Shown: positions 37,686-47,510, numbered from the stretch's first letter. The stretch is DNA of 64,000 bases from CAZFPT01 sp046541875 (GCA_046541875.1 JBKHCL010000001.1:5792-69791); one strand, 5' to 3'. Translations and numbers: made by a program. Notes: generated from the letters alone by a model not told the origin.

Positions 37686-39433
37686 GCCCCTTCGGACCGG
37701 TCAATCCGATCGCGCGGTGGGGCGAGTCGGTCCGCTCCCAGCCGATCGCGACGCTGCTGACCGTGGCGCTGATCGCACTGCTGGCCGGCGGATTGCTCTG
37801 GCCGATCGGAATGGCGATCTACCAGGCCTTCGTCCATCGCGGAAGCCTCAGCGGCTACTGGTTCTCTCGCCTCCTGCACGATCGCACCGGGGCGCAACTG
37901 CTCAACGGCCTGCAACTGGCGAGCCTCGCCACGGGAATCAGTCTCCTGCTGGCCGTGCCGCTCGCGCTGGTCCGTGCCCGCTGCCGATTCGTCGGGCAGA
38001 AGGTGCTGGGCGTGGCGGTGCTGGTTCCGCTGATCCTCCCGCCGTTCGTGGGCGCGATGTCCATGCGACAGCTGCTGGGGCAGTTCGGCGTGCTCAACCT
38101 GATTCTCGAACGTCTCGGCCTGCTGGAGATCGGGCCCGGCGAGCTGCCGCCCGACTGGCTGGCCGGCGGCATGGTCGGCGTGGCGGTCATCCAGGCGCTG
38201 CACCTGTTCCCGATTCTCTATCTGAACGCCTCGGCCTCGCTGGCGAACGTCGACCCGTCGCACACCCAGGCGGCCCGCAACCTCGGGGCCGGGCCGGCGC
38301 GAACCTTCCTCCGCGTGACGCTGCCGCTGATTCGTCCGGGCCTGTTCGCCGGGGGAACCATCGTGTTCATCTGGAGCTTCACGGACATCGGCACGCCGCT
38401 GATCATGAGTTACACGGACCTGTTGCCGGTGCGGATCTTCCAGGAACTCTCCAGCACCTACGGCGGAAAGACCTTCGCGATGGTGTTCGTGCTGCTGGCG
38501 ATTTCGGTGGGCCTCTACGTGCTGGGCAAGTTCGTGTTCGGCCGATCGGAGGACGTCGCCGGTTCCAAGGCCACCCTGCAGGCAGAGACCCGCACACTGG
38601 GCCCGCTGGCGACGGTGGGTGCCTGGGCGCTGTTCGGGCTGGTGCTGGTTGCGGCGATTCTCCCGCACGTGGGCGTGGTGCTGACGGCGCTGGCGGATTC
38701 GTGGATCAACACCATCGTGCCGACCCGCTACACCACCGCTCATCTCCAGGCGGTGGTCACCAGCGAAGAGACCTACCGAAGCATTCTCAACAGCCTCAAG
38801 TACGCCGGAACCTCCACGGTGATCGACCTGGGAATCGGCACGCTGGCGGCCTGGCTGATCGTCCGCAGCCGATCGGCGGGCTCGGGGCTTCTGGACGCCC
38901 TGGCGATGCTCCCGCTTGCGGTACCGGGGCTCATCCTGGCTGCGGGGTACGTGGCGATGACCGTTCCGGGCTCGCTGCTGGACCGGATGGGAATCACCCC
39001 GGTGGATAACCCGTTCGTGCTGCTGGTGATCGCCTATTCGGTGCGACGCCTGCCTTTTGTGGTTCGCGGCGTATCGGCCGGTCTGCAACAGGTGCCCGTC
39101 TCGCTGGAGGAGGCGGCGCGAAACCTCGGCTCCTCGCGCGCGGGCGCAGCCCGGAGGATCACGCTGCCCCTGGTGACCGCCAACCTCATTGCCGCCGGTG
39201 TACTGACGTTTTCGTTCGCGATGTTGGAGGTCAGCGACTCGCTGGTGCTCGCCCAGCGCGCGAGCGATTATCCCATCACCAAGCAGATCTACATCCTGTA
39301 TACCTCCGGAACCGCCGCCAGTGCGAACGTGGCTGCGGCGCTGGGCGTGTACGGAATGGGACTGCTGGCGACGACGATGGCCGTCGCGAGCATTCTGCTG
39401 GGACGCAAGCTCGGCGCGATCTTCCGCGCCTGA
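37682..39433 (+). CDS. ABC transporter permease, fused two-domain (FbpB-like)
   Basis: 583 residues with about twelve membrane helices in two homologous halves. Each half has the EAA loop that contacts the ATPase: ARNLGAGPARTFLRVTLPL and ARNLGSSRAGAARRITLPL. This fused layout is typical of ferric-iron importers such as FbpB/SfuB. The GTG start at 37682 overlaps the upstream stop by 4 bases. The ATPase gene follows 20 bases downstream. It forms the transmembrane channel for the ligand delivered by the lipoprotein encoded upstream. Confidence 0.92.
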   Translation: MSPFGPVNPIARWGESVRSQPIATLLTVALIALLAGGLLWPIGMAIYQAFVHRGSLSGYWFSRLLHDRTGAQLLNGLQLASLATGISLLLAVPLALVRARCRFVGQKVLGVAVLVPLILPPFVGAMSMRQLLGQFGVLNLILERLGLLEIGPGELPPDWLAGGMVGVAVIQALHLFPILYLNASASLANVDPSHTQAARNLGAGPARTFLRVTLPLIRPGLFAGGTIVFIWSFTDIGTPLIMSYTDLLPVRIFQELSSTYGGKTFAMVFVLLAISVGLYVLGKFVFGRSEDVAGSKATLQAETRTLGPLATVGAWALFGLVLVAAILPHVGVVLTALADSWINTIVPTRYTTAHLQAVVTSEETYRSILNSLKYAGTSTVIDLGIGTLAAWLIVRSRSAGSGLLDALAMLPLAVPGLILAAGYVAMTVPGSLLDRMGITPVDNPFVLLVIAYSVRRLPFVVRGVSAGLQQVPVSLEEAARNLGSSRAGAARRITLPLVTANLIAAGVLTFSFAMLEVSDSLVLAQRASDYPITKQIYILYTSGTAASANVAAALGVYGMGLLATTMAVASILLGRKLGAIFRA

Positions 39434-39453
39434 CGTTCGACAAGGACCCCGAC

Positions 39454-40533
39454 ATGACGAGCATCACACTGGACCGAATCGCCAAACGCTACGGCCCGCC
39501 CGAGGGCGGGGTGTGGGCGGTGCGCGAGCTGTCGCTCACGATCGAAGCCGGCGAGTTCTTCTTCCTGCTCGGGCCCAGCGGCTGCGGGAAGACCACGCTG
39601 CTGCGGATGATCGCCGGACTCGTCGAGCCCACCACCGGGCGGGTGATGCTGGGCGAGCGGGATGTCACGCATCAGCCCGTCGAAGACCGGCGTACGGCGC
39701 TGGTGTTCCAGAACTACGCATTGTGGCCTCACATGACGGTCTATCAGAACGTGGAGTTCGGGCCGCGGATGCGCGGTTCGGGTCGTCGGGAAGCACGCCT
39801 GCAGGCCGACGAGCAGTTGCAGCGGGTCCGAATGGCGGAGTTCGGCCGACGCAAGCCCAACCAACTCTCCGGCGGTCAACAGCAACGCGTCGCACTCGCC
39901 CGCGCATTGGCCAGCGGCGACCCCTGCCTGTTGATGGACGAACCGCTGAGCAATCTCGACGCCAAGCTCCGCTCGGAGATGCGCATCGAACTGCGACGCC
40001 TCGTGAAAAGCAGCGAGGCCACCGGCGTTTACGTGACCCACGACCAGAAGGAAGCCCTCTCGATGGCCGACCGTATCGGCGTGATGCACGCCGGGGAGCT
40101 CGTGCAGATCGGCACGCCCCAGGAACTCTACAATCGGCCGACGACGCGTTTCGTAGCCGACTTCCTCGGCGAGGCGAACTTCATCGACGGCTCGGCGACA
40201 CCGACCCCCGACGGGACGGCCGTTCGCACACCGGCAGGCGCGGTGCGATCAACTCAGCGCGGGGCTGATCGGGAGAGCGAAGTCACCTGCTGCGTTCGTC
40301 CCGAGCGTATCGGCCTGGTTCCCTTGGGCGATGACGACGACGCCGGGGACGGATTGCCCGCGACCGTGGAAACCCGCGTGTATCTCGGTGAGACGGAGCA
40401 GTTGACGGTGCGATTGGTCGACGGCAGCGAGTGGCGCGTTTCGCTCATCGGCAGGGGGGCCGGCGCGTTTGCCGAAGGTCAGCGAGTGAAGCTCATCGTC
40501 CCGCCCGAGGACGTCACGCTCCTGGATGAGTGA
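39454..40533 (+). CDS. ABC transporter ATP-binding protein (FbpC/PotA-like)
   Basis: 359 residues. Walker A GPSGCGKTT (40-48), Q-loop FQNYALWPHMT, signature LSGGQQQRVALARAL, Walker B LLMDEPLSNLD, switch His in VTHDQKEAL. Past residue 240 a TOBE-type regulatory domain is present (CCVRPERIGLVP, ETRVYLGETEQLTVRL). AAGGA precedes ATG 39454. It powers the importer formed by the two preceding genes and ends the operon, 33 bases before a convergent gene. Confidence 0.95.
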   Translation: MTSITLDRIAKRYGPPEGGVWAVRELSLTIEAGEFFFLLGPSGCGKTTLLRMIAGLVEPTTGRVMLGERDVTHQPVEDRRTALVFQNYALWPHMTVYQNVEFGPRMRGSGRREARLQADEQLQRVRMAEFGRRKPNQLSGGQQQRVALARALASGDPCLLMDEPLSNLDAKLRSEMRIELRRLVKSSEATGVYVTHDQKEALSMADRIGVMHAGELVQIGTPQELYNRPTTRFVADFLGEANFIDGSATPTPDGTAVRTPAGAVRSTQRGADRESEVTCCVRPERIGLVPLGDDDDAGDGLPATVETRVYLGETEQLTVRLVDGSEWRVSLIGRGAGAFAEGQRVKLIVPPEDVTLLDE

Positions 40534-40566
40534 CGACAGCAGGCGATAGGGACGGGGTCGAGTTTC

Positions 40567-41676
40567 TCAATCGAACAGTCCGCCGGCGGGCGTTGTCTCC
40601 ACGCCATACTCGTCGACGAGGAAGCGGAGAGCCTCGTCGCTGGATCGGAACACCCTGGTAGCGGTCTCGGTGATGAAGGGGCTGGGCTCGACATCGGGTT
40701 GCCAGACGACGTACACGTCGCGGGTGGCTTCGTGGGCGTGCTGCAGTTCGCGCTCAACGCCGCTGGAGAGGCCCGGTCGCCCGTCTTCCAGGGTCGGCAC
40801 GAGCGAGATGATCATGTCCGACTGGTCGATCAGTTTGAAGTCCCGCGCGTAGATCTGTCCGTCGATGTCCGGAATGATGCTGATGACCTCGCCGGCCGGC
40901 ACGTCCACGCGCATCCCTTCCGGGCCGACACGCAGGGTCCGCTCGCCCTTCTCCACCGCCTGGATGGCCGGGCGACAGAGATACTTCTCTTCCACGTCGC
41001 CGGGGTCGAAGCAGATGAAGTGCTTCTTCATCTCCAGGCGAAAGCGGTCGATCTCCGCCTGGATCTTCGGGCGGTCCAGCACGTGCGACATCGGGAAGCT
41101 CAGGTACGCCTTCTTCATGTCCGGATCCGTCATGAGGCGCCCCATCGCCTGGGCGGTCGAGTCGTCCGCGCCGCGGGCACAGATGTAGAACCTCCCGTGG
41201 CCTGAGACGATCTGGCTCATCAGCTCGGTCGCCAGCGTCTCCTCCTCCCGCCAGACCATCAGATCCTTCAGCGTATGATTGGCATGGCCGTCGCGGGCGA
41301 GGCGGGCGTGAATGGTGTCGATATTGTCCACCACGGTGATGTAGAGGTCCGCGTCGAAGGACTTGAGCTGATCGTAGTCAAACGCGTAAAAGAGCCCGTG
41401 ACGCCATCGGAACGTCGCGTGTGTGTTCACGATCACGTTCGCGCCGCTCTCGGCCTGGCGAAGGATGTCCTTGAACACGCTGCGACGGAGACTGTTGAGG
41501 CGGGTCAGCGGCAGGTCCAGAATGCGCCCGTGAACCACGTCGGGCGCTTCGGCGTACATCAACTCACCGACGTTCATCAGGTGCACGTCCATTCCGCTCT
41601 GGCTGCAGAAGTGTTTGACACGCTGGAGGAATGGAGTCTTGTCCAGTCCGACCTGCCCGGTGATGACGGCTCGCAT
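40567..41676 (-). CDS. P-loop nucleotide kinase-like domain fused to a nucleoside 2-deoxyribosyltransferase-like domain
   Basis: 369 residues with ATG 41676 behind GGAGAG. The N-terminal half looks like an adenylate-kinase-type P-loop protein: GQVGLDKT at 7-14 has Asp in place of the usual Gly before Lys. It continues NVIVNTHATFRWRHGLFYAFD and LYITVVDNIDTIHARL. From about residue 205 a different fold begins, KKAYLSFPMSHV, with FICFDPGDVEEKY, IDQSDMIISLVP and RPGLSSGVERELQHA, the layout of nucleoside 2-deoxyribosyltransferases, in which an E near such a Ser-Gly turn attacks the nucleoside. A combined role in nucleotide salvage or nucleotide-signal turnover is inferred. I am less sure of the first domain. 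Confidence 0.6.
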   Translation of the reverse strand: MRAVITGQVGLDKTPFLQRVKHFCSQSGMDVHLMNVGELMYAEAPDVVHGRILDLPLTRLNSLRRSVFKDILRQAESGANVIVNTHATFRWRHGLFYAFDYDQLKSFDADLYITVVDNIDTIHARLARDGHANHTLKDLMVWREEETLATELMSQIVSGHGRFYICARGADDSTAQAMGRLMTDPDMKKAYLSFPMSHVLDRPKIQAEIDRFRLEMKKHFICFDPGDVEEKYLCRPAIQAVEKGERTLRVGPEGMRVDVPAGEVISIIPDIDGQIYARDFKLIDQSDMIISLVPTLEDGRPGLSSGVERELQHAHEATRDVYVVWQPDVEPSPFITETATRVFRSSDEALRFLVDEYGVETTPAGGLFD

Positions 41677-41811
41677 GGCTCTCTCCGATGGGTGCGGCGA
41701 CGGGCCGGGGCGGTCCATCGCCTCGGCGGCGGTGAGTGTACCCAATCCGCGTGGTCAGGACCAGTCCGCGTCGCACCAAGAGGGCGAAATCGGGCGGTTC
41801 GCACGCGGCGC

Positions 41812-41840
41812 TTGGCCCGGCCGGGTCGATGGTGTAGGAT
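41812..41840 (+). promoter_or_regulatory. Candidate sigma70 promoter of the PurF-like gene
   Basis: TTGGCC (41812-41817), 17-base spacer, TAGGAT (41835-41840), 61 bases before the GTG start. Confidence 0.5.
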
Positions 41841-41900
41841 GTCCCCTTGCCCCTCGACGGGAAGGGCGGAGCTGAAGGATCAGCCAACGGAGAGACCCCC

Positions 41901-43484
41901 GTGAGCGACGAGCTTCATCATGAATGTGGCGTGGCTGCACTGTACCTGCTGGACAAACCATGGAAGGGGGCGGACCCGGCCGGGCCCGGTTGCGAGGCGA
42001 TGGGCGAGGAGGGCAATGTCTCTCGTCTGATGCCCCAGATCCTTCTGGACCTCCAGAACCGCGGTCAGCTGGCGGCGGGCATGAGCTCCTACAACCCGCA
42101 ACGTGTCCAACTGCTGGATACGTATAAGGATATCGGAACGGTCGGCGAGGCGTTCCGCATGTCGCGCCCGCCGAAGTACCATTCGATTCTGGACGAGTAC
42201 GCCGGCAAGGCCGCCATCGGGCACACCCGGTACGCCACCTGCGGGCTGGACGACGCTCGCTACGCCCAGCCCTTCGAGCGCCACCACGGTCGGCTGTGGA
42301 AGTGGTTCACGTTCGCTTTCAATGGAAACCTCGCCAACTACGGCGATCTGCGCGACCGTCTGTTGGCCAAACGCCACTACCATTTCACGCTCGATACCGA
42401 CACGGAAATCGTGATGCACTCGCTGGCGTATCGGCTGCGCGGTGATAAACCTGCCGACTTGACGAAACTGATGACCGGGCTGGCACGCAGCTTTGACGGG
42501 GCGTTCAATATCGCGTTTCTCGATGCGATGGGACGCATGTTCGTCTGCCGCGACCCGCTGGGACTTCGGCCGATGAGTTGGGGCGTGCAGGGCAACCTGT
42601 TCGCCGCTGCCAGTGAGTCGGTAGCGCTGTCGAACCTGGGCTTCGAGACCATTCACAGCCTCCAGCCGGGACAGATGGCCATCATCGAGGACGGCGAGCT
42701 GCGTTTCGAGCAGTTCGCCTCCGCCCCACGCAAGGCCAAGTGCTTCTTCGAGTGGGTGTACTTCTCGAACGTCGCCAGCAAGATCGACGATCAGAGCGTG
42801 TACGTTGCCCGCGCCCGCAGCGGCGAGAAGCTCGCGGAAATGGAAGACCAGGAAATCAACGGCGACTGCATCGTCGTGCCCGTTCCCGATACCGCCAAGG
42901 CCGCCGCCGACGCATACGCCTACGCGCTGGGTATTCCCAGCGTGGAAGGGCTCATGCGGAACCGCTACATCGGGCGAACGTTCATCCAGCCCAACTCTAC
43001 GCGGCGGGCCAGCGCCAAGAACAAATACACCGCGCTGCCGGAGGTGCTCGAGGGGCGTCGCGTGTTCCTCGTGGAAGACTCCATCGTCCGATCGACCACG
43101 CTCAAGACGCTCGTGTCCCAGATTCGCGACGGCGCCGGCGCGAAGGAGATCCACGTCCGCGTGGCGTGTCCGCCGATCGTCGCCCCGTGCTTTTACGGGA
43201 TCGACATGTCCACGCTGGGCGAGCTGTTTGCCCCGAACTTCACGCCCAAACGCTACAACGGCAACCCGTCCGACGCGATGCACGCCGAGATGGCCAGGGA
43301 ACTGAAAATCGACAGTCTTCGTTATCTTCCCATAGACGACCTGGGTCCGTGCCTGCACGTGGAGGGCGAGGATCTCTGCACCGGCTGCGTGCTGGGCAAG
43401 TATCCCACCGAGCGCGGCAACAAACTGATGCGGTCGGCCAAGCGGCGCCTCGCCAGAGGCCAGTCCGGACGCACCTACGAATAA
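41901..43484 (+). CDS. PurF-like glutamine amidotransferase/phosphoribosyltransferase
   Basis: 527 residues from GTG 41901 (GGAGAG upstream). The N-terminal Ntn hydrolase domain has the nucleophile in HHECGVAALY (C9), so a short propeptide must be removed, as in Bacillus PurF. The phosphoribosyltransferase part has the PRPP loop VFLVEDSIVRSTT and FYGIDMSTLGELFA. Cys in KCFFEWVYFSN, APCFYGID and LCTGCVLGKYPT match the iron-sulfur-type class. Compared with normal PurF there is an extra segment of about 25 residues after AALYLL. PurF makes phosphoribosylamine, the first step of purine synthesis. The insert and diverged core leave open a related but different role. Confidence 0.75.
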   Translation: MSDELHHECGVAALYLLDKPWKGADPAGPGCEAMGEEGNVSRLMPQILLDLQNRGQLAAGMSSYNPQRVQLLDTYKDIGTVGEAFRMSRPPKYHSILDEYAGKAAIGHTRYATCGLDDARYAQPFERHHGRLWKWFTFAFNGNLANYGDLRDRLLAKRHYHFTLDTDTEIVMHSLAYRLRGDKPADLTKLMTGLARSFDGAFNIAFLDAMGRMFVCRDPLGLRPMSWGVQGNLFAAASESVALSNLGFETIHSLQPGQMAIIEDGELRFEQFASAPRKAKCFFEWVYFSNVASKIDDQSVYVARARSGEKLAEMEDQEINGDCIVVPVPDTAKAAADAYAYALGIPSVEGLMRNRYIGRTFIQPNSTRRASAKNKYTALPEVLEGRRVFLVEDSIVRSTTLKTLVSQIRDGAGAKEIHVRVACPPIVAPCFYGIDMSTLGELFAPNFTPKRYNGNPSDAMHAEMARELKIDSLRYLPIDDLGPCLHVEGEDLCTGCVLGKYPTERGNKLMRSAKRRLARGQSGRTYE

Positions 43485-43528
43485 GACTCCGTCCCCGCCT
43501 CGCGGCAGGGGCGTTTGAGGAACCCAAG

Positions 43529-44071
43529 ATGACTGAAATACCGCCAGGAACATTCGAGCACGTCCCAGCCGTCATGGACGCCCTCGCGTCGCGCGGACTG
43601 CTGCTGGGCAGCTTCGACGCCAAGGGCAACGGAAATCTCATGACCATCGGCTGGGGTTCGCTGGGGATGGTCTGGGGCGTGCCCACCTGGATGGTGCTGG
43701 TCCGCCCGTCCCGCCACACGTACTCGTGCATCGAGCATTCGGGCTGTTTCACCGTGAATGTCACCACCGACGATCAGTCGATGGCCTGCGTGGTGTGCGG
43801 CTCGCAGAGCGGCCGGGACGTCAACAAATTCGAGGAAACCGGGCTCACGATGGAACCGGCCTCCAGCGTGCTGGCGCCCGTGGCGGCCGAGTGCCCCATC
43901 CGCTATGAGTGCCGGGTCATCCACTCCAATGACGTGCTGCCCAACAAACTCACCGATGAAATCCGCTCAGGCAGCTACCAGGACGGGGACTATCACCGGG
44001 TGTACATCGGGAAGATCCTGCGCACCGTCAGCGCCCCCGACGCGGCCGATCAGCTCGCACAACGCAGCTGA
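43529..44071 (+). CDS. Flavin reductase-like FMN-binding protein
   Basis: 180 residues of the flavin reductase / FMN-binding split-barrel family. NGNLMTIGWGSLGMVWGVPTWMVLV and VRPSRHTYSCIEHSG form the FMN pocket, followed by CFTVNV and the conserved DVNKFEETGL. GAGGAA lies eight bases before ATG 43529. It is 44 bases behind the PurF-like gene on the same strand, so they may share a transcript. Such proteins bind FMN and may serve as reductases for partner oxygenases. No partner is in sight. Confidence 0.88.
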   Translation: MTEIPPGTFEHVPAVMDALASRGLLLGSFDAKGNGNLMTIGWGSLGMVWGVPTWMVLVRPSRHTYSCIEHSGCFTVNVTTDDQSMACVVCGSQSGRDVNKFEETGLTMEPASSVLAPVAAECPIRYECRVIHSNDVLPNKLTDEIRSGSYQDGDYHRVYIGKILRTVSAPDAADQLAQRS

Positions 44072-44094
44072 CCGCAAGGGGCAAGTTGCTCGGT

Positions 44095-45810
44095 TCAGTC
44101 CATCCGACGAAGAATCCACGTGCGCCCGGGGTTCGACGGCGGGGCGGGGATCTCGACGGCCTGACCGGTAATTTCTTCCAGCGCCCAGCCGGCCGCCTGA
44201 AGCACCTGCCTGGAGGGGCGGTCTTTCTCCAGCACCTGCCGCAGCGCGTCGCTCGTGCTTTTGGACTTCAGCTCGCCGGCGGCGATGCAGGCGTGGAACC
44301 TCGCGGCATTTGGCTGGTGCGGGTCGGTTATCAGGTCGGACAGAAACGCGGCGACCGCCTCGGTTTTCTCCTCGTTGACCAACCCTGCCGCCACGCGCGC
44401 GGCGATGGCAGACTGCCTGCCCAGACGCGCGGTGAGGTACTTGACTCGCCCGGCTTCGATCACCAACGGCAGCGCCTCGGTGGCGTTCATTTCCGACAGC
44501 GCTTCCATCGCCGCTGCCGTCACTTCCTGCGAGTAGGGCACCGGCGACGGGCTGGAAAGGTGTCGCTTTGCCTGGGCGATGTTGCGTTTCAGCAGGTCGC
44601 GCAGCGGTTTGCGGGCGTCGGCGATCTTGGCGGCAGCCAGCCCGCGGGCGCACTCGGCCACGGCGGCTGAGTCGATCGGAAGCGAGCGCAACATCTTGAT
44701 GCGCGTCTCGGCGGCGACGTCGCTCTTGAGTTCGCTGAGCAGCCAAAGGGCACTGATCAAGTTGCGGCTGCGGGTTTTCGCGGTGCCCGGCGGGTCGGTA
44801 AGCCACTTCGCTGCCGCCGACGCAACGGTTCGGGCCGGCGTGATCTGCAGCAACGCCTCGCGTGCGGCCCGGTGGGCATCGATGGGTGCTTCGGCAAGTC
44901 GGTCGAACAGCTTGGGCATGTACCGCGCGCCTCCAAGCCGACCGGCCGACCGGATCGCAGCCAGACGGACCATCGCGGATTTGTCCTCCAGGGCGTCGTC
45001 GACCCGGCCGGGCTTGCCCAGCAGACCCCATGCACGGACGGCGGCCGATCGCATGCGCGGGTCCTTCGAGTTCCACGCGGCGAGGAGTTGTTCGCGGGGC
45101 GGCGTCTTGGCGTGAAGGGCCCGGGCGGTCAAGGCGGCGGCTCGGACGCCCGGAACCTTCTCGCCCGTCAGGGCGGCGAGGGCATCGGTGAGCGGTTTCC
45201 CTCCGCTGTGGGGCTTGAGCAGCAGGGCATTCTCCGCCGCCCGCAGGCGGACAGCCGGCGACGTGTGCGAAAGGGTCTCGACCAGAACCGCCGGCCGAGC
45301 GGCCTGGCCCAGCGCGGTCAATGTCTGCAGCGCATCGGCAGCCAGGGCGGCGTTGTCCCCGGCGACCAGGGCAGCAACCGCCTCACTTACCGAGGCGATG
45401 CGTTGTTCCCGGACCTCCAGCAGCGCACCCCGCTGCAGGGCGAGCGGGGCCTCGGCGGCCAGGGCTTCTCTCAGCAGGGCTTGGCGCTTGGGGTGAGGAA
45501 GATTCCACGCTGCCTGTAGCGCCGAGAGTCGTACGCCGGTGTCCCCGTCGCTTCGAAACGCCCGGCCGATGGGCTCGGCGGCAGCGGCGGGATTGTTCGT
45601 CTCGCCCAAGGCTTTGAGGGCCTGCTGGCGAACGTATGGATCGCGGTCGTCCAGGAGGTTCACCAGCATCGCGACGTCCTTATCCGTGCCGTACTGCTGG
45701 CGGGGGCGATACTCGCCGGGTTTCTCAGCGGCCCGGGCGGCTGTGATTGTCACAAGCAGCGTCGCGACGAGAAAGGTCGGTCGGTTGGATCGGGTAGCGG
45801 TTGGTCTCAC
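44095..45810 (-). CDS. Exported HEAT-repeat protein
   Basis: 571 residues from GTG 45810, which has AGGA about nine bases upstream and lies 12 bases after the stop of the ABC permease gene. The N-terminal signal (FLVATLLVTITAARA) directs export. The rest is a chain of HEAT-like helical pairs: DPYVRQQALKALGETNN, TGVRLSALQAAWNLP, PAVRLRAAENALLL, SAMVRLAAIRSAGRLGG and more. HEAT arrays act as protein-binding scaffolds. As the last gene of the GldA-like ABC operon it may serve the same envelope process. Confidence 0.8.
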   Translation of the reverse strand: MRPTATRSNRPTFLVATLLVTITAARAAEKPGEYRPRQQYGTDKDVAMLVNLLDDRDPYVRQQALKALGETNNPAAAAEPIGRAFRSDGDTGVRLSALQAAWNLPHPKRQALLREALAAEAPLALQRGALLEVREQRIASVSEAVAALVAGDNAALAADALQTLTALGQAARPAVLVETLSHTSPAVRLRAAENALLLKPHSGGKPLTDALAALTGEKVPGVRAAALTARALHAKTPPREQLLAAWNSKDPRMRSAAVRAWGLLGKPGRVDDALEDKSAMVRLAAIRSAGRLGGARYMPKLFDRLAEAPIDAHRAAREALLQITPARTVASAAAKWLTDPPGTAKTRSRNLISALWLLSELKSDVAAETRIKMLRSLPIDSAAVAECARGLAAAKIADARKPLRDLLKRNIAQAKRHLSSPSPVPYSQEVTAAAMEALSEMNATEALPLVIEAGRVKYLTARLGRQSAIAARVAAGLVNEEKTEAVAAFLSDLITDPHQPNAARFHACIAAGELKSKSTSDALRQVLEKDRPSRQVLQAAGWALEEITGQAVEIPAPPSNPGRTWILRRMD

Positions 45811-45821
45811 GCGGGGGGGTC

Positions 45822-47510
45822 CTATTTGTCGGGTTGTTGCAACTGAAGCACACGGACGACGGTGACCGCAAAGAGCACGACCGTCGCGCAAGCCATGATC
45901 GGCACGTGGGCCGAGGCGATGCGGAGGTCATTCATGCCCGGGTGTCCGGCGGCGTCCAGGGCGGCTGCGACGGGGTTCACCACGAACACCGCTCGCACCA
46001 GGCGCTGGGAGAAGATTCCTCCTCCCAGCCCGGCCAGCAGGCTCACCAGGCCCATCGTTGCCACCACGCCGTAGGTCCAGGCGGTGGCGGTGGGCGTCCG
46101 CTCGAAGAGGCTGGAGAAGAACACCCCCAGCGTCGCCACGAAAAGCACGCTGATGCCCGCCACCTGCAGCACGCCGAGCACGTTGGGCCAAAGTGGCGGG
46201 CGGAAGTACAGCAGAATCGCCAGCGCCGGTGCCGTCGCCAGCGCCAGCAGGAGCAGGGGGATGATGGCGGCCTGGAACTTCCCGCTGACGATGCGCCAGC
46301 TCGGAAGCGGCGTGGTGCGAAGAAGGTCCCACACGCCGGTTTCACGGTCGGCGCAGATGGCGCTGCTGGTCATCGCCGGGCCGATCACGATCAGCAGCAG
46401 GATCAGCAAGGCCGCGACGACCATGATCATCGAATCCACCGCGCTGCCGGACTCCTGCACCATCGCCGAGACGCCGGCCGAGACGAAGAACATCAGCACC
46501 ACCGCGAGGATCGCGGAGATCCCGATCATCCGCAGCAGCGTATGGGCCTGCAGCAGCGGGCGGGTGCGGAATTCCTTCACCAGCACCGGGTTCATCCACC
46601 AGGCGATGCTTCTCTTGCGTTTGCGCGGGTCGATGATGAACAGGAACGACCGGGCGGTTACTTTTCCGCGTTCGACGACCTTGAGCTTCTCGCGCGGGCG
46701 TGGTGGCGCAGCCGGGCGACGCAGCCTGTACAGGCAGGCGGCCGAGGCGAACACGATCACGCCCAGGCTCATCGGGATAAACGCCAGCCAGTAGGGAGGC
46801 AGACCGGCCGACCGGGCGGCGTAGGCGCTCTGGTCGCCCAGCACCAGCGAGAGCATCGCCTGGAGGGGGCTCAGCGACGCGAGGTAGTGCAGTATGGTGC
46901 GCCCGGGATCGGCCACGCGGGTGATGAGATGGTTGCTCACCGGCCAGGCCGGCAACGCCAGAAGCAGGCAGACCGCCAGCAGGATCGCGTAGGTGATGAT
47001 GATCGCCCGGTAGCTGCGATTGGCTGCGCTGGAAACCAGCAGGCCGATCGTACCCAGGTACAACGCCGTCAGCAGGAGCACGCCCAGTACGCCGATGACC
47101 GTCGCAAGCTCGATCCCGCCCAGCAAAAGCGGGGCGGCCATCGCGACGGCCCCGGTCAGGACGATCAGCACGAGGAACGCCAGCGAGCCGACGATTTTGC
47201 CCGTGGCGATTTCCCAGGGCTTCAGGGCGGTTCCGTAGAGGCTTTCCCAGGTGTTGTGCTCTTTCTCGCTGGTGAGCGAGGCGGCGGTGAACGCCGGGGC
47301 GAACAGGGCGACCATCACCAGTTCACCGATGGCCAATACCGCCAGAATGCGTCGTGCCTGCTGGCCTCCGACATCCTGCAGCCCGTCGGCCGGCCAGAAC
47401 AGCCAGATCAGGCCGGCCGCCACCAGCAACAGCGCCGCCTGCATGACGATCGCCTTTCGCGTTCGCAGGGCGGCGAGCACTTCCTTGTGGATGATGGGGT
47501 TTCGGATCAC
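45822..47510 (-). CDS. ABC transporter permease (GldA-partner / ABC-2 type)
   Basis: 562 residues. It begins VIRNPIIHKEVLAALRTRKAI from GTG 47510, which overlaps the ATPase stop as GTGA. About twelve membrane helices fall in two similar sets, each preceded by a KEF/KEV-type motif (NPIIHKEVLAAL and NPVLVKEFRTRP) and TSEKEHNTWESL or CADRETGVWDLL, the ABC-2 permease signature. It therefore looks like a duplication of an ABC-2 permease fused head to tail. It pairs with the ATPase encoded upstream. Its direction and cargo are not clear; ABC-2 systems usually export. Confidence 0.88.
   Translation of the reverse strand: MIRNPIIHKEVLAALRTRKAIVMQAALLLVAAGLIWLFWPADGLQDVGGQQARRILAVLAIGELVMVALFAPAFTAASLTSEKEHNTWESLYGTALKPWEIATGKIVGSLAFLVLIVLTGAVAMAAPLLLGGIELATVIGVLGVLLLTALYLGTIGLLVSSAANRSYRAIIITYAILLAVCLLLALPAWPVSNHLITRVADPGRTILHYLASLSPLQAMLSLVLGDQSAYAARSAGLPPYWLAFIPMSLGVIVFASAACLYRLRRPAAPPRPREKLKVVERGKVTARSFLFIIDPRKRKRSIAWWMNPVLVKEFRTRPLLQAHTLLRMIGISAILAVVLMFFVSAGVSAMVQESGSAVDSMIMVVAALLILLLIVIGPAMTSSAICADRETGVWDLLRTTPLPSWRIVSGKFQAAIIPLLLLALATAPALAILLYFRPPLWPNVLGVLQVAGISVLFVATLGVFFSSLFERTPTATAWTYGVVATMGLVSLLAGLGGGIFSQRLVRAVFVVNPVAAALDAAGHPGMNDLRIASAHVPIMACATVVLFAVTVVRVLQLQQPDK

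Noticed and set aside
42740..43528. Long N-terminal extension of the flavin reductase-like frame
   Set aside because: It is an out-of-frame reading of the PurF-like gene; a good SD and ATG exist at 43529.
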